Source: Takakia lepidozioides (taxonomy: Eukaryota; Streptophyta; Takakiopsida; Takakiales; Takakiaceae). Taken from it: DNA of 60,000 bases. A program made the position numbers and the translations under genes. The notes under the pieces were generated by a model. That model was not told the origin of the DNA and did no database searches. It was given only the letters and a program-made list of their open reading frames with translations. Of this stretch, positions 11,547 through 22,839 are shown one piece after another; position 1 is the stretch's first letter; each line of letters opens with the position of its first letter. Location of the stretch: positions 92,982,756 to 93,042,755 of the forward strand of contig CM060731.1 in assembly GCA_030704615.1 (NCBI GenBank). The letters run 5' to 3'.

Positions 11547-11576
11547 GAGACGTAAAAGCCGCTTTTTGTTGTAGTG
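11547..11576 (-). repeat. CACTA right terminal inverted repeat
   Basis: The reverse complement begins CACTACAACA and contains GCGGCTTTTA, matching 574-603 apart from about five positions. It is followed directly by the TTG target copy and the restored pol frame. Confidence 0.92.
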
Positions 11577-11796
11577 TTGGTAAACAAACCTCTGATAAGC
11601 GGAAGAATAGCAAGATGGTTGATAATCTTGCACGAGTTTGAGTTTGAGGTTGTTTACAAGCCTGGGAGGCTGCATCTTGTGGCGGATCACTTGTCAAGGT
11701 TATCAACAGGAGAACCAGCCACGGGAGTAGATGATCAATTACCAGATGCGAGTCTATTTGCAGTGGAGGTGCAGGGAAGTGCAGATAACTGGTTAG
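11577..11796 (+). pseudogene. Ty3/Gypsy pol, second part (RNase H end)
   Basis: This continues the frame broken at 573: LVNKPLISGRIARWLIILHE, then FEVVYKPGRLHLVADHLSRL, the standard end of the Ty3/Gypsy RNase H domain and the link to integrase. The frame runs into the 500-N gap at 11797, so integrase and the 3' LTR are not visible. Confidence 0.92.
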
Positions 11797-12296
11797 NNNN
11801 NNNNNNNNNNNNNNNNNNNNNNNNNNNNNNNNNNNNNNNNNNNNNNNNNNNNNNNNNNNNNNNNNNNNNNNNNNNNNNNNNNNNNNNNNNNNNNNNNNNN
11901 NNNNNNNNNNNNNNNNNNNNNNNNNNNNNNNNNNNNNNNNNNNNNNNNNNNNNNNNNNNNNNNNNNNNNNNNNNNNNNNNNNNNNNNNNNNNNNNNNNNN
12001 NNNNNNNNNNNNNNNNNNNNNNNNNNNNNNNNNNNNNNNNNNNNNNNNNNNNNNNNNNNNNNNNNNNNNNNNNNNNNNNNNNNNNNNNNNNNNNNNNNNN
12101 NNNNNNNNNNNNNNNNNNNNNNNNNNNNNNNNNNNNNNNNNNNNNNNNNNNNNNNNNNNNNNNNNNNNNNNNNNNNNNNNNNNNNNNNNNNNNNNNNNNN
12201 NNNNNNNNNNNNNNNNNNNNNNNNNNNNNNNNNNNNNNNNNNNNNNNNNNNNNNNNNNNNNNNNNNNNNNNNNNNNNNNNNNNNNNNNNNNNNNNN
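11797..12296. other. Assembly gap (500 N)
   Basis: There are exactly 500 N, which is usually a placeholder for a gap of unknown length. The sequences on either side are unrelated (Gypsy RNase H and methyltransferase), so the true distance and continuity cannot be judged. Confidence 0.99.
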
Positions 12297-13619
12297 GGTT
12301 GGAATGCTTTTGATGAGCGCTACTGGCGGTGGGTTTTCTCCTTTTGCAATTTTTTCCTGTCCGATGCAGGTGTTTTGGTGCTCATACAGTCCGCCGACGT
12401 TCGCTGTCGCCGTGCACTTGCCAGCTATTTGAAAGCCTCGGGCATGAGAGTCCTGAAGACATGGAATTGTGTGAACAGCATGTACCTTACGAAGGGGGAT
12501 CGTCCGGGAGAGATGGTAAATTTACCTTCTTCTTCCTCTTCTTGGTGGTTCTCGGATGGAGTTGTATAGGTCGCTCGATCTCATATGTAGGGGCCTGATT
12601 TTTTAAGCTTCTTAGTTCCTTCTGAATATGTTGTTCGCAGACTCGTTTGTTTGAAGCTGTTTGTCTCGTCCGAGTGCATCCACCAACGACTCCGGCCGGC
12701 ATTTTGGAGTTCGCCATCACTCATGGGGGCAAGTTCATAGACGACAGGACAGATCCTCCAACGGATGACATGCACCACAACTACGTCGACAACAACGTCT
12801 GCTTGCGAAGGGGGAATGGGGTTCCTTGGAGAGGGGCGAGGGAGAGGAGCCCGGCTTTCATTCAAACGATTGTGGAGTGCTGCACCTACACAGACGCCAG
12901 AGTTCTGGATTTGTCAATGGGCACAGGTTCGTCTCTTCAACATTCGGATTTCATGAGGTTTGATTGAGCTTGCACTTTCAGTACTTCCCACCGTTCCATA
13001 TGTGTCTTCAATGTCTGCTTCCTTCATTCTATTCCACTGCAGGTGCTTCGTACCACGCTTGCAAGGCCAGTGCCCGACATCTCTTTGGGATTGAAGGGGA
13101 TGCTGAGATTTACAACAACCTCCTTATGGGTTTGGGTGGACACACTTCTCAAGTCCTTCCGAAGCCCCGTCCCGCTGATATTGATACAGAGGAGACTTCC
13201 GACAAGGAGCTGGACTCCGACTTTGCCTGTGAGTAAGTTCAACCTGTGCATGCTTGCATTGTTGTTTCAATATCGAGAATCACTCTTCTTGAGGCAAAGT
13301 TCACATGGCAGACATCCTCTTTGTTGGACTTGTGTATTGCATATTGTGTTCTGAATGGGTTTTTGTCGACATGTGCAGGAGTCCGCGTGCTTCCACTTGC
13401 CCTCCAGGGCTATCACACCTGTTTGGACTTCTTTCCAGTCCTCCTCGGTCTTGCGTGCTACCTGTCTATGCGGAGGCACTCGCAACAAGCATGGCCGTTC
13501 ATGGCACTCGGAGTCCACCTATCCACGGCCGTGGTAGAAGACGTGGTGTTGGGGCCAGAATCTTTGTGGATGACATAGCACAGGAGGTCGAGACTGATTC
13601 TGATGACTGTGACACTTGA
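12297..13619 (+). CDS. DNA methyltransferase-like protein (N4/N6 class), 3' part, four exons
   Basis: The spliced frame is 12297-12515, 12641-12926, 13043-13232 and 13379-13619 (TGA), with GT-AG borders and matching phases. Exon 1 carries FDERYWRWVFSFC and DAGVLVLIQSADVR, which looks like the strand and helix after a DPPY motif (the DPPY itself would lie in the gap). Exons 2 and 3 join to make VLDLSMGTGASYHACKASAR followed by LFGIEGDAEIYNNLL. This is the FxGxG-type SAM-binding motif and following acidic strand of amino-methyltransferases that have the catalytic motif first. Such enzymes make N6-methyladenine or N4-methylcytosine. The C-terminus has GRGRRRGVGARIF and an acidic end. About 310 residues are visible; the N-terminus is lost in the gap. 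It may be TE-borne. Confidence 0.68.
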
Positions 13620-13940
13620 TATGAAGTTTTCTTTTCGTTTTATTTGGGGCCAAATTTGAAATAGGATGGTTGTGTGTCCTTGTTGTCCTGTTTGCAATGT
13701 GTGCGTGGAATGCACATTAATGGGAACAAACTATTGTTGGAGATGGGGGTTGCATGGACTGCCCGGATTGTTCCTTCAATCTATTTAGTGTTCTCTGGAC
13801 CTCACAGACTTGAGTGCATTGCAAATACAAACAAACGACTTTGGTTCGTGTAGAGCATTCTCGCATCAGTTGCTCGTTGGTCTCCAAACCATTCCTGCTA
13901 GATGAATGGTTGGTGAATCCATCACGGTGAAGTCCACCTC
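13620..13940. other. 3' flank of the methyltransferase-like gene, nothing else seen
   Basis: AT-richer sequence with no long frame or repeat. It includes the presumed 3' UTR (ATTTGGGGCCAAATTTGAAATA around 13642). Confidence 0.4.
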
Positions 13941-14325
13941 ATCAAAGAGCTGTGAGGCATTCTCAAATCTAATGAGCATCCATGATGCTCCCGCACATAC
14001 CTGGCATGTTCGCAAGGGTGGTGAGTAAGAAAAGATTTCGCAGGGTTCCGCTTTAGATCATGTCAGTGTGCACCTCCTCACGACGTACCCACATAAACTT
14101 CTGAGGACTTGGAATGTTGATAACGTTTTCATGGATGCAATGGATACAATGGATGTAACATATCCACTCTGCATTCCCGGGAAATGGCTGATCAACCCGC
14201 GGAAATAGGTGACACCCGCGGAAATAGGCCCTGTATGTATGCTGACGTGGCGTGAGCCTGTGCTGGGCTCACGGTTTCCTGGGCTCACAGGCTCACGCCT
14301 CCGGGCTCACAGAATAGCACCCCCC
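13941..14325 (+). repeat. Dispersed repeat of about 390 bp, copy a
   Basis: It aligns in the same orientation with 33466-33867. Shared landmarks are GCATCCATGATGCTCCCGC, GGGTGGTGAGTAAGAAAAG, two spaced CCCGCGG(A/T)AATAGG words and GGGCTCAC units. It ends ATAGCACCCCCC. It has no coding capacity. Here it abuts the broken 3' end of the ParB-like gene of transposon copy 1, so it marks an insertion or recombination point. The class is unknown. Confidence 0.8.
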
Positions 14326-16125
14326 TTGTCCACCTCATCGGAAGTGTGGGCACGGGAAGCTCCGTGGTTGTTCTCAATGGAAACGTAAAATGCGGCAGAC
14401 CCCATTCGATATCCATCCCGGAAAGAGAATTTCAGCTTGTCGATATCGCCTGGGAGGGCAGGTCTCACCACCTGCAATGACACCAAGCGGCAAAGGGGAA
14501 TTCGAAGCTTGGCCGGGTACACCATGCCCCCCAGCACCCTGCCAATGTTGCTGTGGGTTGCCTCCAACATCTTGGCAACGGCCAACTTCATATCCGCCTC
14601 AGACATGACGTCTGCTGCAGAGGGGTTTTCCGGCAGCCCACCAGGACCGCCAAATCCAGCCTGTATGCTCCGGGTTTGGGGCCTGGGGATGTCCGGGAGG
14701 ATGTCATCCTGGTCAGAAAGCTCCCTGTCGTCCTCCTCAACAGGGTCAGCCACCTGCAAAACCACCTCCAGCACTCTCCCCGTCTCTACTGCCCTCTCCC
14801 TGGCTTCACCTCCAACTTGCACAATCCGTGCTCTTTCTGGTGTTCTTTCCTCTCCTCCACTCTCCACCATATGGGTAATTGCAGGGGCTGCTCTTGCCCG
14901 CGATGGTCTAACCGGTGTGTTACTGCCTCTTTGTGGTGTCTTGGAGGGATCCACCGTCTCTGTGCGTCCCTCGCTTACATTGGCATCTGTCATTTGGGCA
15001 CCCCTGGCCTGTTTAGTGGCCTTTTCTCTTTCCTCCTGGCTAGCATTCTGTCTCGTCTGTTCTTTTGCCCTCTCTTTTGCCCTCTCACGGGCTGTCTGTT
15101 TCTTACTAGGGCTAGTAGCAGGGGAGCCCTCCAGGACGACCACCTTTGATTGAGGCGAACTGACACCCTCGCGCGCACTGCTCACTCCCCCCTCCGCAGC
15201 CCGTGACGGCTCTCTCGCCGGGGATTGCATGTGCTTAGTTTTCTTCTTTTTCTTTGCGTGGGCGAGCCCTACTACATGTGCATCAACAACCTCCATTGCC
15301 GGATCTGCTGTCCTCATGTCCTCACGCCCTTCACCTGCCATGCCGCCTGCACCAACCTCCCGATGCCTATTCTGTCGTACTCTCGTTGCAAGTCCTCCCG
15401 TCCACCAACAAAAGGTTTAAGTTTGCCCTCTCGCCCCAAGTTGGGCGATTCAAACATGCGATGAGTTGGAGCTGTCGATGATACCACCAGCGTGCCGGGC
15501 TCGTCGTCACTCTGTCATTGACAAAAATCGTGAGAACCAACATCGGTGCCAAAACCAGCATCGCAACGAGCAGCGCAACCACCATAGCAACAATCGTGTA
15601 ACAAAAATGAAAACATAACAAGTTTAGGAAGTATGGAGAGCCATGCAACAACAATGAAAACAAATGCAACCATTGCCTGAGAATGACATGCACAAGCAGC
15701 CTTCTCCAGAGCTGCCGGATTTGCACACGCATTGCAAACAATCTAAGGTTCACTCAACTATCTAAGGTTCACTCATCCAGCGAAGCCAGGATGAAGATGC
15801 AAAAACAAAGCGAGGCAACAAAGCGAAAGCGAAAGCGAAAGCGAAAGCGAAAGCGAAAGCGAAAGCGAAAGCGAAAGCGAAAGCGAAAGCGAAAGCGAAA
15901 GCGAAAGCAAAAGCGAAATCGAACAAAGCGAAAGCAGAAGTGGCTTGCCTGAGAGTACTCGGCTTCAGTTGGCGCGGGTTGTGAGCAAGACACTGGAATC
16001 TCCTGCTGGAGCTTCAGTTTGGCCATGCGAGAGATTGGCCGTCGTCCGTAGTACAGAGCTTTCAACTTCCGCCGCGGTCTGGATGTGAGGTCGCTCTCAG
16101 GAGAGCCACGCCCTTCAGGCGGCAT
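14326..16125 (-). pseudogene. ParB/Srx-like transposon gene, copy 1, 3' truncated
   Basis: Exon 1 probably starts at ATG 16125 and runs to about 15949, with a GC-type donor (CTCAG|GCAAGC); it carries RRKLKALYYGRRPI. A large exon follows from about 15345 to 14326. That exon is basic, low-complexity and rich in K, E, R, S and A up to about 14650. It then has KMLEATHSNIGRVLGGMVY, RLVSLQVVRPALPGDIDKLK and FSFRDGYRMGSAAFYVSIEN. This block is paralogous to 55264-55490 of copy 3. The WDGNHR half of the ParB-like fold is absent because the dispersed repeat 13941-14325 replaces it. The gene is divergent from the transposase at 19095, with the palindrome array between them. Confidence 0.75.
15811..15945. 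repeat. Hexanucleotide microsatellite (GCGAAA)n
   Basis: There are about 20 nearly perfect GCGAAA units on plus, in the presumed first intron of the minus-strand ParB-like gene just after its GC donor. The long Lys-Arg and Arg-Phe frames over it are artefacts of the repeat. Confidence 0.95.
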
Positions 16126-16380
16126 AAGTCCCAGCCAAAATGGAAAAAGATCTCCGTTTTTGGGGTACATGCCTCGAATAGCATGTTAAGACAAGATTAG
16201 CATCAGATTTAGGGTACGTATCCAGGAAGCCATGTGTTGCCAGCCCGAATGAAAACGGATGGCGGTGGACATTTATTGCCCAACTGCGCAATTAAATGTC
16301 GGATGAAGCCCTCCATGTCGGATGAAAATCGACGGAACTCGGCCCGGAATTTCCAACGTAGAGGTAATTCAGAGCGCTGC

Positions 16381-17440
16381 AGGATGGAAATCCGGCGCCG
16401 GATTTCCATCCTGCAGGTAATTCGGAGCGCAGCAGGATGGAAATTCAGCGCCGAATTTCCATCCTGCAAGGTAGGGCGGTGCGCGAAATTTCCCTCACGC
16501 AGGTAATTCCGAAGCGGACGGATGGAAATCCGGCGCCGGATTTCCATCCGCGCAGGTAGGGCGGCGCGCCAAATTAATTCGGAGGCGGATGGATGGAAAT
16601 CCGCCGCCGGATTTCCATCCGCGGAGGTAGGGCGGCGCGCCAAATTTCCCTCACGCAGGTAATTCGGAAGCGGATGGATGGAAATCCGGCGCCGGATTTC
16701 CATCCGCGCAGGTAGGGCGGCGCGCCAAATTTCCCTCACGCAGGTAATTCGGAGGCGGATGGATGGAAATCCGGCGCCGGATTTCCATCCGCGTAGGTAG
16801 GGCGGCGCGCCAAATTTCCCTCACGCAGGTAATTCGGAGGCGGATGGATGGAAATCCGGCGCCGGATTTCCATCCGCGCAGGTAGGGCGGCGCGCCAAAT
16901 TTCCCTCACGCAGGTAATTCCGAAGCGGATGGATGGAAATCCGGCGCCGGATTTCCATCCACGGAGGTAGGGCGGCGCGCCAAATTTCCCTCACGCAGGT
17001 AATTCGGAGGGGGATGGATGGAAATCCTCCGCGCAGGTAGGGCGGCGCGCCAAATTTCCCTCACGCAGGTAATTCGGAAGCGGATGGATGGAAATCCGGC
17101 GCCGGATTTCCATCCGCGCAGGTAGGGCGGCGTGCCAAATTTCCCTCACGCAGGTAATTCCGAAGCGGATGGATGGAAATCCGGCGCCAGATTTCCATCC
17201 GCGCAGGTAGGGCGGCGCGCGAGATTTCCCTCAAGCAGGTAATTCGGAGGCGGATGGATGGAAATCCGGCGCCAGATTTCCATCCGCAAGGTTGGTCAGA
17301 GAACGGATGGATGGAGATCCGGCGCCGAATTTCCATCCTGCAGGTGATTCGAATCCCGGATGGATGGAAATCCGGCGCTGAATTTCCATCCAGCAGGTAA
17401 GTCGGATTGCTGGCGTATGGATATTCGGCGCCGAATTTCC
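16381..17440. repeat. Palindrome array 1A, 85-bp tandem units
   Basis: About 14 palindromes of the type AAATCCGGCGCCGGATTT or AAATTCGGCGCCGAATTT are present. From 16680 to 17260 they recur every 85 bases (16680, 16765, 16850, 16935, 17020, then 17090, 17175, 17260). Each unit also has a second palindrome, GGCGCGCC, and the string TTTCCCTCACGCAGGTAATT. One unit at 17020 has lost half its palindrome. Divergent members without the GGCGCGCC unit flank it on both sides. Confidence 0.93.
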
Positions 17441-18840
17441 ATTCGCCAGGTATTTCGAAGCGCTGAATTACCTTCCTGCAGGTAATTCTGAGCGTGTCCT
17501 AACTGTTTGTTTTGTGGCTGAAGTGCACTTGTAGACACGTTTTTCTTGGAATCCTTGACTGCTAGAGGCAAATCGGAACAGCCTCGGACGGAAATTCGGC
17601 GCCGTTTTTCCATTCTGGGAGGTTTTTACGACTTCCTTTGAGGGGGCCCCGATGGAAATTCGGCGCTGAATTTCCATCTGGGGATGGTCTCTGTCGGAGA
17701 GGTGCCGGCCTCTCCGCCGCTCTGTTGGATATTCGGTGCCGAATTTCCGTCCGGGGGTTGAATATGACGTCCAGGTGCCGGCCTCTCCCCCCTCCCTGAC
17801 TGCATTGGAACGGCCCCGGATGGAAATTCGGCGTCGTTTTTCCATCTGTGGAGGTTTTTATGTCGGCCAGTTTTCGGCCTGACCCCCCGACACGACTTCC
17901 TTTGGGGGGGCCCGGATGGAAATTCGGCGCCGAATCTCCATATAGGGGATGCTCTCTGTCGAACACGTGCCGGCCTCTACGCCCGAGGTTCATCCGGGCG
18001 TCCCCTGTTGGATATTCGGTGCCGAATTTCCGTCCGGGGGTTGAAATGTGACGGCCAGGTGCCGGCCTCTCCCCCCTCCCTGACTGCATTGGAACGGCCC
18101 CGGATGGAAATTCGGCGCCGTTTTTCCATCTGAGGAGGTTTTTATGTCGGCCAGTTTTCGGCCTGACCCCCCGACACGACTTCCTTTGGGGGGGCCCGGA
18201 TGGAAATTCGGCGCCGAATCTCCATATAGGGGAAGCTCTCTGTCGAACACGTGCCGGCCTCTACGCCCGAGGCGACTTCATCCGGGCGTCCCCTGTTGGA
18301 TATTCGGTGCCGAATTTCCGTCCAGGGGTTGAAATGTGACGGCCAGGTGCCGGCCTCTCCCCCCTCCCCGACTGCATCCGAACCGCCCCGGATGGAAATT
18401 CGGCGCCTGTGGAGGCCAACCTCAAGTTGCAAAAAGAATTGGAGGACACAAAGGCTGCCTTGCAGATGGTTGAGGGGAATTTGATTGAAGCAGGTTTCCA
18501 TCTGGGGATGTTTTTATGCCAACCAGTTTTCGGCCTGACCCCCCGACACGACTTCCTTTGGGGGGGGCCCGGATGGAAATTCGGCGCCGTTTTTCCATCC
18601 GCGGAGGTTTTTAGGTCGGCCAGTTTTCGGCCTGACCCCCCGGCAGGACTTCCTTTGGGTGGATCCGAATGGAAATTCGGCGCTGAATTTCCAGCCGGGG
18701 GATGTTTTCTGTCGGACAGGTGCCGGCATCTCTGCCCCAGATGACTTCATCCGTGCGGCCCCTGTTGGGTATTGGGTGCCGAAATTCCATTCGGGGCTAG
18801 TAATGTGACGGCACGGTGCCGGCTTCTCCCCTTCAGCCGA
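17441..18840. repeat. Palindrome array 1B, units of about 285 bp
   Basis: The same palindrome core (AAATTCGGCGCCGAATTT and variants) is set in a longer unit repeated about three times (starting near 17815, 18100 and 18385). Each unit holds four palindromes separated by distinct linkers such as GTGCCGGCCTCT, CAGTTTTCGGCCTGACCCCC and GACTTCCTTTGG. Some palindromes have one arm changed to GTTTTTCC. It lies between the divergent ParB-like and transposase genes. Confidence 0.9.
18411..18497 (+). other. Coding-like insert inside the palindrome array
   Basis: About 87 bases without array homology interrupt a palindrome. On plus they read as an amphipathic, coiled-coil-like peptide (EANLKLQKELEDTKAALQMV) and end GAAGCAG|GTTTCC, resembling an exon edge. 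The source is unknown; filler DNA at a repaired break or a captured exon are both possible. Confidence 0.6.
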
Positions 18841-19094
18841 CATCATCCGGACGGCCCCCCACTTTCTGACTGCATACCGTTGGCAGTTATTGCGCAAAGA
18901 CCAGGGGCCGCATTCCGGAGACAAGGTTCATTAACACTCTGACTCTGGATTTTTGAGATAGTTGGCTCCCTGGATTTGGATCAGGCTTCGTCGCTCGGAC
19001 AAATCGGCACCGCATTCCTTCCCATCGCTGCATCCCCCTTCTACCAGGGAGCTTCCCCGCACGCCATCCTGGCAGTCTTGTGTGCACATCTCCC

Positions 19095-22000
19095 ATGGCG
19101 GAAAACCCGAGCGCTACAGTGTACTGCCCTCCTCACGAGCATAGAGCTTCATTTCCGTGCAGAGGGGACATCTGCCGGGTGATGGAGAAATATCTGTGCG
19201 TTCGATACCACCTGAAACCGGGGTCGGTTTCTTTGGAGGAGGAAAGGAAGGACTCAAACGGCCTTGTTGTCGAGAGTATTGTTGTGCTCCACGAGGATTT
19301 CGGTGATGGCAGGGAATGGCAAGTTCCACCATTGGACAGCATCATATACAGGGCTGTTGGGGACTTCATTTGCCCGCCAAATGCACCTTCTATCCTGGCG
19401 CCTTCCACGAAACAATCCGCGAATCAGAGAGTGGCTACCTCAAAGAGAGAAGTCCGCAACGAAGTAAATCCAGAGCCAAACCCATCCATGAAGACGAGCG
19501 AGAACCGGGTTGTTCACAACCTGTCCGACTCAGACGAGGTCATGGAAGTTCCGAGGTCGTCCTGGAGATCAGGCAAGTCCTCAATGGACGTCAGTGGAGG
19601 AGGGAGTCATATTCCCAGCACGAGCACCGCAATTCGATCTATTCTTGAAATTCTGCGAGGGCTTCACCTGGAGGGACACCGGTCGGAGCTGGCCGGGCTG
19701 GACTACAGCAAGTTCGCAATTAAATCGGTTACATGCCTTCCCGCCGACGTCGACGGTAATATCTTCTTTGAGTCCCTCCTCGGGCGGACTACTCGAGGGC
19801 GTCCGGAATGTTGACAGATATGGATAGAAACATGACGGTCATCCTTGGTGCGTTACCAAAACCACCAGCATGAAGATGCTCGATGGTGTGCGGGTGCGCT
19901 ACGTTGTTTGTGCGGGCGCGTTGCGGTGTTTCTCCCCAACTTGCTTCCACTTTAAATCCAGAGGTCACAGGAACGAGACCGATTGGACAAGCACAGCTCA
20001 TCAACCATTTCGAGCTCAGGAGAAGGTTCCGAACTCCACATTTAAGTGTGCGCATTGCAAAGAACCACCACACTGCATGTCTGTTTGTAATGCCAAGCAG
20101 TTCTATGTGTTGCACCGTTTCCCTGACCTCACCCGAGCTTGCATACACATTGGTTCCCATTGTCACAAATTGGCGAGGGGGAGCTCGCGGGAGGCTGCCC
20201 ACGAAGCAGAGCAGCTCGTTCAGGAGGAGGTTAAGTTGAGACCGGGTGCCAAACCCAAATAGATACAGCTCCAAGCCGCCCATAAGATGGCATTGGCCAG
20301 AATTATGTCGGAAGACGGCTCCGATAGAGTTCCTCTCGATGAGAAGGAAATGGAGACATTGTTGGAGTCGGTGTCCCACGTATGTTCACCGAATGTCCGA
20401 AACCACATTGTCTCATGCAAACAGAAAATTGGGCGTGGCTCGGATATGCACTCCATTCTGGAGGTGAAGCGACGATGTGGATATGACTACATTCATGGAA
20501 GTAGGTTTCCAGGACAATGGACTGAGGCAGATCGTTGTTTCGTATTCAAAATGTCCACGTGTGGACCTGGCAGCGGCGTCAAACTGGTCGACAGGATGAC
20601 GAGTGAGGACTTGTCAAACAGTTGGGTCATGTTCGACCATATCAAGCGAATTACAAATCACCAATGGGTGACAATGGGTGCACATGTCTACGACACCCAC
20701 TGCAGGATGCTAATGACAATTGCTATTTGTGAGATGAAAGGAGAGGACACACAATCGGAGATGCTTCTTTGGCAGGGAATAAATGAACAGATGGCCAAGG
20801 CGGGATTGCCCCCTCCCAATTTCCGTGGTTTCATGGCGGACAACGCACAAGCAAATTGGGCTGCCATCCGAAGGGTGTACGGGCAAGACCCCAATGTTCC
20901 CATGGAAGGCAAGGAGAGATCTTGTGGGTTCCATTTTCTGTAGAGCCTTTCGCAGTACACAACCAGGCTCGTGGCGCCAGATTTCAGAGAGGAGCACCGT
21001 TCCATGTGCCTTGCGTGGAAGCGCGCTCCCACCTTGGATGATGCAGAGACACAGTTTGCATGCATACGGGCTTGGTGGACATCGTCAGGTGTTTGTAAGG
21101 AAATCAGATGAGGGAGCAATGGTCAGTTGGCTAGCATGGTGGCATTATTGTTTCCTCCAGTTCGGCGACTATATGCGGGAGGTGAGTTGCACGAATTCGC
21201 GTCCCGTTGAATATTATTCTTGGCCATATTTGTAACTTGCTTGTAACCTCAACATGTGATTGTGCAGGAAATGTGTCTCGACTCCGACACCAACATGCCC
21301 ACGACAAACATGGCCGAATCAGTGCACTCTTCCTGGCGTGCCTCCTCTGCGACGCATCTGGTGGACATCCTCACTGCCACAACGGAGGACATTGTGAGGT
21401 CAATTATGCAGCAATGCAGGTACAACGAGTTCTTGAAAGGGAAACAGTGGGGCTTGGGGCCGGACAGGCAGGAAATGCTGATGCGGACTGCCTCTAGATC
21501 GAAGAATCCTCGGAAGTGGGCGGCGGCCTTGCGAGAGGGCCTTCGGGACACGCCATTGCTGCGAAGAGGCCAACATTGGAAGGAGATGTTCGTACCGTCC
21601 AGTGAGACGAAGACTTGACGAGGCACCTGGCGGAGAAGAGGATTCATGGCGAGCTGACAAGAATATTCGCACGCTCCCTCGTGGTCCGGTGATGTTGCCC
21701 GAGGAGGTCTTGTCGAGCACCGCAAGTCCTGCACGTTCAAGATCGCCATCTCCTTCGAGCACAGGGCGCGTGCCCCGGCAACATAACGAGCCATCTGTTA
21801 GTAAAGCAGTACAACATTCCCATTGTGGAGACAAGAGTGTCGGAGTCACAGTGGAGAATTGCAAGGACATTGCCGGCATTCGAGGGAAGTGTGCGCCATC
21901 CGGGTGGATACGAGAGCAGTTGTGTGTGAGATGATTCGGGGGAACCCACACGATGCTGTACCTGCACCTTGTTTCAGCGGCAGATTTTTGACTCCCACAT

Positions 22001-22683
22001 TTGCTCACGCCACAACGCAGACATTTTGGTTCTTGTAGGCACGACATAATGACCTGTGTATTGGCAAGCCAAGTAAGGGATTCAGGGAATGTCGGAGCCT
22101 CCGGGCGTCTGGCATGTTGCACCGGGTTGCAGCCTCTCTCAGAATGAGGCGGATGCTCTATCTGCAGCAGGATTTCGAATGGTGCAACGCACAGACATCC
22201 CGGCCCACGCATTTCCAGTTCCTCAGACCCAGCCATTGCAGACTGCTCGGTCCAGTAGAGACGGATTGGACAATTCTGCACATCCCACAATGCGATTCGG
22301 AAGAGTGAAGAGACGACACCCTCCCAACAAGTTGAATGAGACTCGGATTGCCAATGCTCTTAGGATGGCTTGCACTATTCAGAGCTCCGTGGACGTACCC
22401 CCACCCGGCCTTGGGCGTGTGTATCGGATGGCAACGGCCGGCTCGGCTGTACGCGACGATGTATACACAATTACGATTGGAGTGGAGCCGACTTGCAATT
22501 GTACGGACTTCTAGTTGATGGAAGCAAAAAAGGGTTCGAAGTATTATCCGTGCAAGCATCTGTATTACATTTACCTGAAGAGGTTGAGGATGAACGTGAC
22601 TATTGATGACTTTATTCATGCACCGGCGTTGAGCGTGAACGAGCTGCACAAACTCCTCCTTAGGGATTCCAGAAATCATTGAT
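19095..22683 (+). pseudogene. SWIM zinc-finger transposase, copy 1, decayed
   Basis: The start ATG at 19095 (MAENPSATVYCPP) aligns with the starts in copies 2 and 3. In order there is an N-terminal region with EEERKD, an acidic NLSDSDEVMEV stretch, a Cys-rich block (FKCAHCKEPPHCMSVC), DLTRACIHIGSHCH, HVCSPNVRNHIVSCKQ, and an RNase H-like core with WVTMGAHVYD and FRGFMADNAQANWAAIRRVY. A SWIM motif (CNC to CKH) lies near 22495-22565. A phase-0 intron occupies 21182-21267. Defects are a frameshift near 19790, in-frame TAG at 20260, 20941 and 22512, and frame changes after 21600. The layout resembles MULE or Zisupton-like transposases; I cannot assign the superfamily. Confidence 0.82.
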
Positions 22684-22839
22684 GGGGCAAAGGGAATCCT
22701 CCATATGGATATTTTCAATTGCATTTTGTTGTATCAGACTTTTTTTGCAGTGTAATGTAAAATGCACCCCAAAACTCCTGGAATGAGGCAATATTCCATT
22801 CAAACTGAGATCCAACAGAAGCAGTTGTGGGGTCATTTC

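Larger units (their letters stand above)
574..11576. mobile_element. CACTA (En/Spm-type) DNA transposon, 11.0 kb
   Basis: The element is bounded by 30-base inverted termini that start with CACTACAACA and by a 3-bp target duplication. Removing it restores the reading frame of the Gypsy pol gene. Inside are a TNP2-like transposase remnant on minus, a TNPA-like exon on plus, two LINE 3' fragments, a NIF/FCP1-like phosphatase gene and a CACGTG-rich subterminal region. The order (divergent TNP2 and TNPA-like genes, subterminal short repeats) matches plant CACTA elements. TNP2 lacks its N-terminal half and TNPA is interrupted, so this copy is non-autonomous. That a phosphatase was captured is inferred. 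Confidence 0.92.

Noticed and set aside
13941-14325. Solo LTR
   Set aside because: The 390-bp repeat lacks TG...CA ends, a TATA box, a primer site next to it, or similarity to the Gypsy A LTR.
15683-16170. Lys/Arg-repeat and Arg/Phe-repeat proteins
   Set aside because: These are translations of the GCGAAA microsatellite, except for the part of the minus frame at 16125-15949, which is kept as exon 1 of the ParB-like gene.
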